From contig JAEYXQ010000026.1 of the NCBI GenBank assembly GCA_023431205.1, positions 1 through 47,286 of the forward strand: a DNA stretch of 47,286 nucleotides, in the 5' to 3' direction. The DNA comes from Pseudomonadota bacterium. Lineage in GTDB: Bacteria > Pseudomonadota > Alphaproteobacteria > Rhizobiales > Devosiaceae. Below, piece by piece: positions 31,883 to 39,168 of the stretch (position 1 is the stretch's first letter; every line of letters starts with the position of its first letter). Both the position numbers and the translations under genes were made by a program. Under the pieces are notes generated by a model. It was given only the letters and a program-made list of their open reading frames with translations. It was not told where the DNA came from and searched no databases.

Positions 31883-33466
31883 TCAGAACCTGAGCGCCTT
31901 CGCCTGCTTCACGCCTTCCAGGGCGGCGATTTCTGCCAGCTGCGGCTCGGTCAGCGTGCCGTCGATCGACACCAGCGCGATCGCATCGCCGCCGACTTCG
32001 GCGCGGCCGAGGTTGAAGTTGGCGATGTTGATGCCCAGCGTGCCGAGCAGCGTGCCGAGGCGCCCGATATGGCCCGGCTTGTCCTCGTTGGTGACATAGA
32101 GCATGGACGGCGACAGCTCGGCTTCCATGTTGATGTCCTTGACCTGGATGACGCGCGGCTTGCCGTTGGCAAACAGCGTTCCGGCGATGCCGCGCGTCTG
32201 GCGCTCGGTGGTCACGGTCAGCCGGATATAGCCCTCATAGGCACCCTGCTGGTCGCGGGTGGTGGTTTCCACCGTGATGCCGCGATCCTTGGCGATCTGT
32301 GGCGCCGAGACCATGTTGATGTCGCCCAGAGAGGGCTTCAGCACGCCGTTGATGGCAGCGGCAACCATCGGGCGGATGTTGAGCCCGGCAGGCGTGCCCT
32401 CGAACTCGATCTTGACGCCCTTGATCGCTGTTTCGGTGAGCTGACCGGCAAAGGAGCCGAGCGATTCGGCGAGCTTGACCCAGGGGGTGATCAGCGGCGC
32501 TTCCTCGGCCGAGATCGAAGGGAAGTTCAGCGCGTTGGTGATCTCGCCAGTCATCAGGTAGGCCGAGATCTGCTCGGCGACCTGCAGTGCCACATTCTCC
32601 TGCGCTTCGGTGGTCGAGGCGCCCAGATGCGGGGTGCAGATGACGTTGGGCAGCTCGAACAGCGGGTTGTTGGCGGCCGGCTCCTCAAGGAACACGTCGA
32701 GCGCTGCCCCGGCCACATGGCCGGCCTTGAGGGCGTCGTAAAGAGCGGCTTCATCGATCAACCCGCCACGGGCGCAGTTGATGATGCGCACGCCCTTCTT
32801 GGTCTTGGCCAGGGCTTCGGCGTTGATGATGTTGCGGGTCGCCTCGATCAGCGGGGTATGGAGCGTGATGAAATCGGCGCGGGCGAGCAGCTCGTCCAGT
32901 TCGACCTTCTCGACGCCCAGGGTCTGCGCGCGCTCCGGCGACAGGAACGGGTCGAAGGCGATGACCTTCATCTTCAAGCCGATGGCGCGGTCGGCAACGA
33001 TCGAGCCGATGTTGCCGGCGCCGATCAGGCCGAGGGTCTTGTTGGTGACTTCCACGCCCATGAAGCGGTTCTTTTCCCACTTCGACGCCCGGGTCGAGGC
33101 ATCGGCCTCGGGCAGCTGGCGGGCCAGCGCCATCATCATGGCAATGGCGTGTTCGGCCGTGGTGATGGAGTTGCCGAAGGGCGTGTTCATCACGATGATG
33201 CCCTTCTTGGTGGCGGCCGGGATGTCGACATTGTCGACGCCAATGCCGGCGCGGCCGATCACCTTGAGGTTGGTGGCAGCCGAGATGATCTTCTCGGTGA
33301 CCTTGGTGGCCGAGCGGATAGCAAGGCCGTCATACTGGCCGATGACCTCGAACAGCTTGTCCTTGTCCTTGCCCAGATCGGGCAGATAGTCGACGTCGAC
33401 GCCATTGTCCTTGAAGATCTGGACGGCTGTCGGGCTAAGCTTGTCGGAAACGAGAACCTTGGGCAT
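31883..33466 (-). CDS. serA: D-3-phosphoglycerate dehydrogenase
   Basis: SerA catalyses the first step of serine synthesis (3-phosphoglycerate to 3-phosphohydroxypyruvate with NAD). The 527 residues are the long type: substrate and NAD domains (about 1-315) with LGLIGAGNIGSIVADRA, the catalytic His region CTPHLGASTTEAQENVA and the RGG motif NCARGGLIDEAAL, an intervening ASB domain (about 320-450), and a C-terminal ACT domain (about 455-527, VTNEDKPGHIGRLGTLLG) that binds serine in relatives. It follows serC after 96 bases. hicA starts immediately after its stop. Confidence 0.5.
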   Translation of the reverse strand: MPKVLVSDKLSPTAVQIFKDNGVDVDYLPDLGKDKDKLFEVIGQYDGLAIRSATKVTEKIISAATNLKVIGRAGIGVDNVDIPAATKKGIIVMNTPFGNSITTAEHAIAMMMALARQLPEADASTRASKWEKNRFMGVEVTNKTLGLIGAGNIGSIVADRAIGLKMKVIAFDPFLSPERAQTLGVEKVELDELLARADFITLHTPLIEATRNIINAEALAKTKKGVRIINCARGGLIDEAALYDALKAGHVAGAALDVFLEEPAANNPLFELPNVICTPHLGASTTEAQENVALQVAEQISAYLMTGEITNALNFPSISAEEAPLITPWVKLAESLGSFAGQLTETAIKGVKIEFEGTPAGLNIRPMVAAAINGVLKPSLGDINMVSAPQIAKDRGITVETTTRDQQGAYEGYIRLTVTTERQTRGIAGTLFANGKPRVIQVKDINMEAELSPSMLYVTNEDKPGHIGRLGTLLGTLGINIANFNLGRAEVGGDAIALVSIDGTLTEPQLAEIAALEGVKQAKALRF

Positions 33467-33562
33467 TGCGCCCTCCTGGTTTGGCTGCGGCAGCGGATTT
33501 TGGACCGCCCTGCCGCATGAATGTGAGGGAGAGCGCCCCGTAGCGAGCGGGGCGGCAACGGA

Positions 33563-34747
33563 TCAGGCGGCAGCCTTGAGCGCGTTCAGCTCTTCGGCGA
33601 AGGCCCAGTCGAGCCAGGGCGCCAGGGCCTCGAGGTCGGACGCTTCGACCGTGGAGCCGGCCCAGATGCGCAGTCCCGAGGGAGCATCCTTGTAGGCGCC
33701 GATGTCATAGGCCACTCCGGCCTTGTCGAGCCGGGACACGATCGCCTTGGCGAAAGCGGCCTGGGCCGCATCGTCCAATCCAGTGATCGCCGGATCGACG
33801 ATCGACAGGCACACCGAGGTATTGGAGCGATTGGCCGGGTTCTTTGCCAGGAACTCGACCCAGGGCGTACGCGCCACCCAGTCGGCCAGAACCTTGAAGT
33901 TGGCGTCGGCCCGGGCCTGCATGGCGCGGAGGCCGCCGATGGACTTGCCCCACTCCATCGCGTCGATGGCGTCCTCGATGCACAGCATCGAGGGCGTGTT
34001 GATGGTGGCAGCCTGGAACACTTCCTCGAGCAGCTTGCCGCCCTTGGTAAGGCGAAAAATCTTGGGCAGCGGACGATCCGGCTTATAGGTCTCGAGCCGT
34101 TCCACGGCGCGCGGCGACAGGATCAGCACGCCATGGGCCGCCTCGCCGCCGAGCGCCTTCTGCCAGGAGAAGGTAACAACGTCGAGCTTGGCAAAATCGA
34201 GGTTCTGCGCGAACGCCGCCGAGGTGGCGTCGCAGATCGTCAGTCCCTTGCGGTCGGCCGGGATCCAGTCGCCATCGGCGACACGCACGCCGGACGTCGT
34301 GCCGTTCCAGGTGAACACCACGTCGCGGTCGAACTCCACCTGCGCCAGGTCCGGCAGTTCGCCATAGGGCGCGTCGAGCACGCGCACATCGTCGAGCTTG
34401 AGCTGCTTCTGTACGTCGGTCACCCAGCCGGCGCCGAACGACTCCCAGGCCAGCATGTCGACGCCGCGGGCACCAAGGGCGCTCCACAGGAACATCTCCA
34501 CGGCGCCGGTATCGGACGCCGGCACGATGCCGATGCGGTAGTCCGCTGGCACCTCGAGCAGTTCGCGGGTGAGGTCGATTGCGCGCTGGATGCGCGCCTT
34601 GCCGGGCTTGGACCGGTGCGAGCGGCCGACCAGCGCATTGGCCAGCGCCTCAACCGTCCAGCCTGGACGCTTGGCACACGGACCCGACGAAAAATTGGGG
34701 TTAGCCGGTTTCACCGCCGGCGCGGTTACGGGCATTTCAGCCATCAT
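33563..34747 (-). CDS. serC: Phosphoserine aminotransferase
   Basis: SerC transfers an amino group from glutamate to 3-phosphohydroxypyruvate, the second step of serine synthesis, and can serve pyridoxal-phosphate synthesis. The 394 residues include NPNFSSGPCAKRPGW, RIGIVPASDTGAVEMFLW, FTWNGTTSGVRV and the PLP Lys in TFSWQKALGGEAAHG. This is the alphaproteobacterial form with an extended N-terminus. I chose ATG 34747, with GGGAGGG about 7 bases upstream; the longer frame to 35176 overlaps the divergent gene and is rejected. A structured leader lies just upstream. Confidence 0.5.
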   Translation of the reverse strand: MMAEMPVTAPAVKPANPNFSSGPCAKRPGWTVEALANALVGRSHRSKPGKARIQRAIDLTRELLEVPADYRIGIVPASDTGAVEMFLWSALGARGVDMLAWESFGAGWVTDVQKQLKLDDVRVLDAPYGELPDLAQVEFDRDVVFTWNGTTSGVRVADGDWIPADRKGLTICDATSAAFAQNLDFAKLDVVTFSWQKALGGEAAHGVLILSPRAVERLETYKPDRPLPKIFRLTKGGKLLEEVFQAATINTPSMLCIEDAIDAMEWGKSIGGLRAMQARADANFKVLADWVARTPWVEFLAKNPANRSNTSVCLSIVDPAITGLDDAAQAAFAKAIVSRLDKAGVAYDIGAYKDAPSGLRIWAGSTVEASDLEALAPWLDWAFAEELNALKAAA

Positions 34748-34761
34748 CAACGGCCCTCCCA

Positions 34762-34801
34762 GGCCTATGCGTCTCCCGTTAGGGGGAGATGTCCTGAGGC
34801 C
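34762..34801 (-). ncRNA. serC-motif-like structured leader
   Basis: On the minus strand, GGCCT (34801-34797) and AGGCC (34766-34762) can close an outer stem. TCTCCC (34789-34784) and GGGAGA (34777-34772) close an inner stem with a short loop. The element ends 14 bases before the serC start, just upstream of the ribosome site. A serC RNA motif of unknown ligand has been described upstream of serC-serA operons in alphaproteobacteria; position and shape agree, but I cannot align to the covariance model. Confidence 0.5.
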
Positions 34802-34963
34802 GCACATACGCCTGCCGGCATTTGGCGTCAACGGGATTCGAAAGGGGCCGCAAGAGTGCGGCCACGGCACCGGCACTCTCCCTAGGTATTCGGGCGGATA
34901 CCGCAGCAAATATCGCGGCAGTTTACTCCTCCAACACAGATCATGCGCATGGGGGAGCGGGCA

Positions 34964-35662
34964 ATGAACACCACACAGATCCAGACGGCCTTGAAGACCA
35001 AGGGCTACGATCCAGGTCCGATAGACGGCATCCGGGGGCGCGGCACCATTGCCGCCATCAAGGCCTTTCAGGGCGCCCACGGACTGCTGGTCGACGGTAT
35101 CGTTGGCCCACAGACTATGGCCAAGCTGTTCCCCGGTGCACCCAGCAAGGATGATCCGGTGGTGCCGGTGGCCCATAGCTGGATGGGCGAAGCGGTACGG
35201 CTGCTCGGGGTCACCGAGGATGTGTCAGAGGAAAGCAATCCACTGATCATCGGTTGGGCCAGGGACCTCGACATCGACTACAGCGACGACGACATACCGT
35301 GGTGCGGGTTGTTCGTCGCCCACTGCATCGGCTCGCAGCTGACCGAGGAGCTTCTGCCGAACTATCCGCTCTCCGCCCGCGCCTGGGGTAAGTTCGGCGA
35401 GAAATGTTCGCCGCAACTGAGCGCGGTCATGGTCTTCTGGCGTGGCAGCCCTGCCGGTGCCCTCGGGCATGTCGGCTTCTATGTGGGCGAGGACAGCGAT
35501 GCCTACCATGTCCTCGGCGGCAACCAGAGCAATGCCGTGACGGTCACCCGCATGGCCAAGAACCGCTTCCTGGAGAGCCGGTGGCCCACGACTGCGCTGG
35601 CGCCCGACGACCTGGTCCGCAAGCTGCGGCCGGACGGAAGGCTTTCGAGCTACGAAGAGTAG
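34964..35662 (+). CDS. TIGR02594-like peptidoglycan-binding and amidase-type protein
   Basis: This 232-residue protein has an N-terminal peptidoglycan-binding domain (about 1-55, TQIQTALKTKGYDPGPIDGI, then a GLLVDGIVGPQTMAKLF end). A CHAP/NlpC-like domain follows (about 70-225), with Cys 114 in PWCGLFVAHC and His 169 in LGHVGFYVGE, a plausible catalytic pair. Family members (TIGR02594) occur in Rhizobiales chromosomes and in phages as endolysin-like proteins. No signal peptide is visible, so it would need a holin, another export route or a cytoplasmic role. ATG 34964 has GGGGGAG about 8 bases upstream. It is divergent from serC. Confidence 0.5.
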   Translation: MNTTQIQTALKTKGYDPGPIDGIRGRGTIAAIKAFQGAHGLLVDGIVGPQTMAKLFPGAPSKDDPVVPVAHSWMGEAVRLLGVTEDVSEESNPLIIGWARDLDIDYSDDDIPWCGLFVAHCIGSQLTEELLPNYPLSARAWGKFGEKCSPQLSAVMVFWRGSPAGALGHVGFYVGEDSDAYHVLGGNQSNAVTVTRMAKNRFLESRWPTTALAPDDLVRKLRPDGRLSSYEE

Positions 35663-35664
35663 CG

Positions 35665-36696
35665 TTAGCGAGCCCGGACGATCCGGCCGATGACTGCGTC
35701 CGGATCGGCCGGCTCGGCCATCTGTTCGAAGGTGCATTGGCGCGGCGCCTTGTCCGGACGCCAGCGATGCAGGCGCGTACCGTGCCGGAAGCGGCGCCCG
35801 GTCACCTGATCGTAGAACACTTCCACCACCAGTTCCGGCGCCAGCGGCACCCATTCGGCCGAGCGTTCGGTCGACCAGCGGCTCGGCCCGCCCGGTGCAG
35901 CGCCGGTGAAGCCGCTGCCGCCGGCGAGTGCCTCGAGCTTGCGGGTGATTGCCGGCTTCTCCTTTGCGGCGATACCGGAGGTGAAGCCGACATGATGCAG
36001 CAGCCCGTCCTCATCATAGAGGCCGAGCAGCAATGAGCCGACCTCCTTGCTTCCCGTGCCATAGCGGAAGCCGCCGATGACGCAGTCGGCCGAGCGTATG
36101 CGCTTGACCTTGATCATTGCCCGCTCTCCCGAGCGGTAGGGATCCTCCAGCCGCTTGGCGATCACGCCATCGAGTTCGGTGGTCGTCTGGTCGAGCCAAC
36201 CCTGTGCTTCGCTTGAGGCGTGGGCGATCGGCGACAGCCTGAGTCCGGCCGGCGTACCGAGACGCGACAGCAGCGCCTCCAGCCGTCCACGTCGATCCCG
36301 CAGCGGCTGGGGGCGGAGGTCTGTGCCCCTATCCTCCAGCAGGTCGAACACCACAAAGAGTGCGGGCGTAGCCGCCGCCAGCTTGCGGACGCGGCTCTCG
36401 GCCGGGTGCAGCCGGGCCTGCAGCGCGTCGAACGACGCCGTGCCATCGACCGGCACGATCAATTCCCCATCCAGCACCGCCCCGTTGAGGCCAAGTCCAG
36501 CCAGCATGGTGAGAACTTCCGGGAAGTAGCGGCCCAGCGTCTTGCCCGATTTGGACCAGAGCGCCACCTCGCCGCCGCGACAAACGGCGATGGCGCGGAA
36601 GCCGTCCCATTTGGGCTCGAACTGCCAGCCCTCTCCGGCAGGCAGGCGCTCGGCCAGCTTGGCTTCCATGGGGGCGATAAAGCTGAGATCTGGCAT
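35665..36696 (-). CDS. ligC: ATP-dependent DNA ligase, LigC type
   Basis: This 343-residue ligase seals nicks using ATP. The nucleotidyltransferase domain (about 1-205) has the lysine that takes AMP at about residue 29 (FEPKWDGFRAI), then LDGELIV, FVVFDLLED, GVIAKRLEDPYRSGERAMIKVK. An OB-fold domain follows (about 210-330). There is no polymerase or nuclease domain, unlike LigD. In mycobacteria, LigC enzymes back up Ku-dependent end joining or base-excision repair. No ku gene is in the window. The stop is three bases from that of the convergent TIGR02594-like gene. Confidence 0.5.
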   Translation of the reverse strand: MPDLSFIAPMEAKLAERLPAGEGWQFEPKWDGFRAIAVCRGGEVALWSKSGKTLGRYFPEVLTMLAGLGLNGAVLDGELIVPVDGTASFDALQARLHPAESRVRKLAAATPALFVVFDLLEDRGTDLRPQPLRDRRGRLEALLSRLGTPAGLRLSPIAHASSEAQGWLDQTTTELDGVIAKRLEDPYRSGERAMIKVKRIRSADCVIGGFRYGTGSKEVGSLLLGLYDEDGLLHHVGFTSGIAAKEKPAITRKLEALAGGSGFTGAAPGGPSRWSTERSAEWVPLAPELVVEVFYDQVTGRRFRHGTRLHRWRPDKAPRQCTFEQMAEPADPDAVIGRIVRAR

Positions 36697-36816
36697 GGGC
36701 GCACCTCAGGCGAGGTAACGCGGCTTCCGGCACGCCGTTGCCAAAACGAAACCGGCGCCCGCAAGGGTGCGCCGGTTGCTGATCCAGAAGGGCGGCCGTG
36801 GCTGCCGCCGCCGCCG

Positions 36817-37533
36817 TCAGTTGAAGCGGTAGCGCAGGGACGCCCGGATTTCGTGCGCCAGCGCGTTGTTGGCGTAGAACGAGGTGTTCGGAGTGATCTG
36901 GGCGTTGCTGATCTGCGGCATGTAGAGGCCGCGATAACCGAGGTCGGCCACGACGCTGCCCATGTCGTAGGTGACGCCGGCCATCAGGGCGGCGGCAGGT
37001 GCCCACGAGGTCCCATCGGGCGTGGCCGGAGGACCGCCGGTGACGGTGGTCTGCAGGTAGGCGCCACCGAGGCCCGCACCCACATAGGCACCGAAGCCAC
37101 CAGCCGCACCACTGCCACCGCCCAGCGGGAAGTCGTAGTAGGCGTTGGCCAGCAGGATGGTCGAGCGCAGGCCGAGCGAGAAGTTCGCGTCGCCGGCGCC
37201 GCTGTTGTAGCCGTGGTCGACGGTCACGTCGGCACGCAGGCCCGTGCCGGTTTCGTAACCGACACCGGCGCCGAACGAGTAGCCATAGCCCAGATTGGTG
37301 ACGGGGAAGGGCCCGACCGTGCCGGTACAACCAACAGGGCAGCCCGGGTAATAGTCGCGCCCGGTCAGGATATTTCCGGCGACGGAACCGCGCAGGTAGA
37401 ACGACCCTGCATAACCATAGTCCACGTCGGGGATTTCGATGACGGGGGGATAGTACGGCATGTCGGCCGCCACGGCCTGGCCGGCGAGCAGAAGGGTGGC
37501 TCCTGCCACCATACTCGCAATGAGCTTGCGCAT
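36817..37533 (-). CDS. Omp25/Omp31-like outer-membrane beta-barrel protein
   Basis: This 238-residue protein has a signal peptide (about 1-23, ending AVA-ADM) and then an eight-strand barrel pattern: alternating hydrophobic strands such as GSFYLRGSVAGNIL, YSFGAGVGYETGTGLRADVT and AYYDFPLGG. It ends in the outer-membrane insertion signature LRYRFN, with a terminal aromatic-polar pattern. Glycine-rich loops are typical. The family comprises the major Omp25/31 proteins of Brucella and relatives. ATG 37533 has GAGGATC upstream. A perfect CtrA box lies 61-75 bases before the start codon. Confidence 0.5.
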   Translation of the reverse strand: MRKLIASMVAGATLLLAGQAVAADMPYYPPVIEIPDVDYGYAGSFYLRGSVAGNILTGRDYYPGCPVGCTGTVGPFPVTNLGYGYSFGAGVGYETGTGLRADVTVDHGYNSGAGDANFSLGLRSTILLANAYYDFPLGGGSGAAGGFGAYVGAGLGGAYLQTTVTGGPPATPDGTSWAPAAALMAGVTYDMGSVVADLGYRGLYMPQISNAQITPNTSFYANNALAHEIRASLRYRFN

Positions 37534-37593
37534 GTTCGATCCTCGGATTGCCACGACATCAGTCGGTTCGATGGCAATATTCGCGCAAACTTC

Positions 37594-37608
37594 TTAAAAC
37601 CCGCTTAA
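37594..37608 (-). promoter_or_regulatory. Perfect CtrA box upstream of the Omp gene
   Basis: TTAA-AACCCGC-TTAA matches the CtrA consensus TTAA-N7-TTAA exactly, and a further TTAA lies at 37618. It sits 61-75 bases before the Omp start codon, between that gene and the glmM stop. CtrA is known to control outer-membrane composition in Brucella abortus; direct control here is inferred. Confidence 0.5.
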
Positions 37609-37665
37609 CCCTGCGACTTAACCCTAATAAAGCGCCAAGTTGATGTTGAATCCGTCGGTGACCGT

Positions 37666-39009
37666 TCAGGCTACATCCTGAATGGCCGCCTCGACTTGAC
37701 CGACGACCGCGTTGACCAGAGCCGCATCGTCCGCTTCGCCCATCACGCGGATCACCGGCTCGGTACCGGAGGCGCGCACCACCAGCCGGCCAGAGGTGCC
37801 GAGGCGTGCCTGCGCATCGGCGATGGCGGCCACCACCAGCTTGTGTTCCAGCGGCTTGCCGGACTTGAACTTCACGTTCCGGAGCAGCTGCGGCACCTGG
37901 GTGAAACGGGCACAAACCTCGGACGCGGGGCGATCGAGTTGTTTCAGCACGCTCAGCAGCTGCAGCGCGGCCACGAGCCCGTCACCGGTCGTGGTGAAAT
38001 CCGACAGGATGATGTGGCCGGACTGCTCGCCCCCCACATTGAAGCCCTTGGAGCGCATCGCCTCGAGAACATAGCGGTCGCCAACCTGGGTCCGCTCCAA
38101 GGTCAGTCCCAGTTCGGTGAGGTACCGTTCGAGCCCGAGATTGGACATGATGGTGGCAACGATCCCGCCGCCCACCAGCATCTCGCGTCGCTTCCAGCTC
38201 TCGGCGATCACCGCCATGAACTGGTCGCCGTCGATCACCTGGCCCTTTTCATCGATGATGATCACCCGGTCGGCGTCGCCATCGAGCGCAATGCCTATAT
38301 CGGCGCGCACTTCCTTGACCTTTGCGGCCACGGCCTCCGGCGCAGTCGAGCCCACCTTGTGGTTGATGTTGAAGCCATCGGGCTCCACACCGATCGGCAC
38401 CACGTCGGCACCGAGTTCCCACAGCGCGAGGGGCGCGACCTTGTAGGCGGCGCCGTTGGCGCAATCGAGCACCACGCGCAGGCCGGACAGGTCCATCCCC
38501 CGCGGCAGGGTGCGCTTGGCATATTCGATATACCGCGTGCGGGCTTCCTCGTCGCGGTGGGCGCGCCCGATCTCGCGGCCATGCGCCAGCAGCGACGTCA
38601 TGTCCCCGTCGATGAGGCGCTCGATCTCGAGTTCGATCTCGTCGCTCAGCTTGTACCCGTCCGGGCGGAACAGCTTGATGCCGTTGTCGTCATAGGGATT
38701 GTGCGACGCCGAGATCATCACCCCGAGGTCCGCGCGCAGCGAACGGGTGAGCATGGCCACGGCGGGAGTGGGCATCGGGCCCAGCAGGTAGACGTCCATG
38801 CCCACCGCGGTGAAGCCCGCAGTCAGCGCCTGTTCCAGCATATAGCCCGACCGCCGGGTATCCTTGCCGATCACGACGCGGTTGCGGTGCTCGCCGCGAA
38901 CGAATTTCACGCCGGCCGCCATGCCGACCTTCAGCGCGAGTTCGGGGGTCAGCTTGCTGCCATTGGCCAAGCCGCGAATGCCGTCGGTGCCGAAATACTT
39001 CCTGGCCAT
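37666..39009 (-). CDS. glmM: Phosphoglucosamine mutase
   Basis: GlmM converts glucosamine-6-phosphate to glucosamine-1-phosphate for UDP-GlcNAc, feeding peptidoglycan and lipopolysaccharide. The 447 residues include MARKYFGTDGIRG, the phosphoserine loop MISASHNPYDDNG (Ser 102), the metal loop ALDGDADRVIIID and the sugar-binding GGEQSGHIIL. The C-terminal phosphate loop is RASGTEPVIRVM. Length is normal. ATG 39009 is the family start; the open frame to 39141 is not conserved. It is downstream of ftsH, but a terminator lies between, so it may have its own promoter. Confidence 0.5.
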   Translation of the reverse strand: MARKYFGTDGIRGLANGSKLTPELALKVGMAAGVKFVRGEHRNRVVIGKDTRRSGYMLEQALTAGFTAVGMDVYLLGPMPTPAVAMLTRSLRADLGVMISASHNPYDDNGIKLFRPDGYKLSDEIELEIERLIDGDMTSLLAHGREIGRAHRDEEARTRYIEYAKRTLPRGMDLSGLRVVLDCANGAAYKVAPLALWELGADVVPIGVEPDGFNINHKVGSTAPEAVAAKVKEVRADIGIALDGDADRVIIIDEKGQVIDGDQFMAVIAESWKRREMLVGGGIVATIMSNLGLERYLTELGLTLERTQVGDRYVLEAMRSKGFNVGGEQSGHIILSDFTTTGDGLVAALQLLSVLKQLDRPASEVCARFTQVPQLLRNVKFKSGKPLEHKLVVAAIADAQARLGTSGRLVVRASGTEPVIRVMGEADDAALVNAVVGQVEAAIQDVA

Positions 39010-39131
39010 TTTCCCCTCGCCGCAACTGGTGCGCACTGGACAATACCACTTTCCAGCGCAATAGCGGAGAGTTGGACTATCCGAAAGAGGCAGCCACGCT
39101 GCTGATGCAGCAAAGTCTGCCCGATGTAGCG

Positions 39132-39157
39132 AAAGGGCCACCCTTGGGTGGCCCTTT
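39132..39157 (-). terminator. Terminator hairpin between ftsH and glmM
   Basis: AAAGGGCCACCC (39132-39143) and GGGTGGCCCTTT (39146-39157) are perfect complements with a minimal turn, followed on the minus strand by TTTCGC. It lies just after the ftsH stop. The T-run is short on this strand, so termination may be partial, letting some transcripts into glmM. Confidence 0.5.
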
Positions 39158-39168
39158 GTTATTCAGCT

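Noticed and set aside
32069..33520. A 483-codon open frame antisense to serA
   Set aside because: Shadow frame of an intact serA; Gly/Asp/Val-rich without family motifs.
34964..35662. A prophage remnant
   Set aside because: No integrase, terminase, capsid or attachment sites nearby, and both flanks are core genes; one lysin-like gene is not enough.
37696..39105. A 469-codon open frame antisense to glmM
   Set aside because: glmM is complete with all active-site motifs; the antisense frame shows no recognisable domain.
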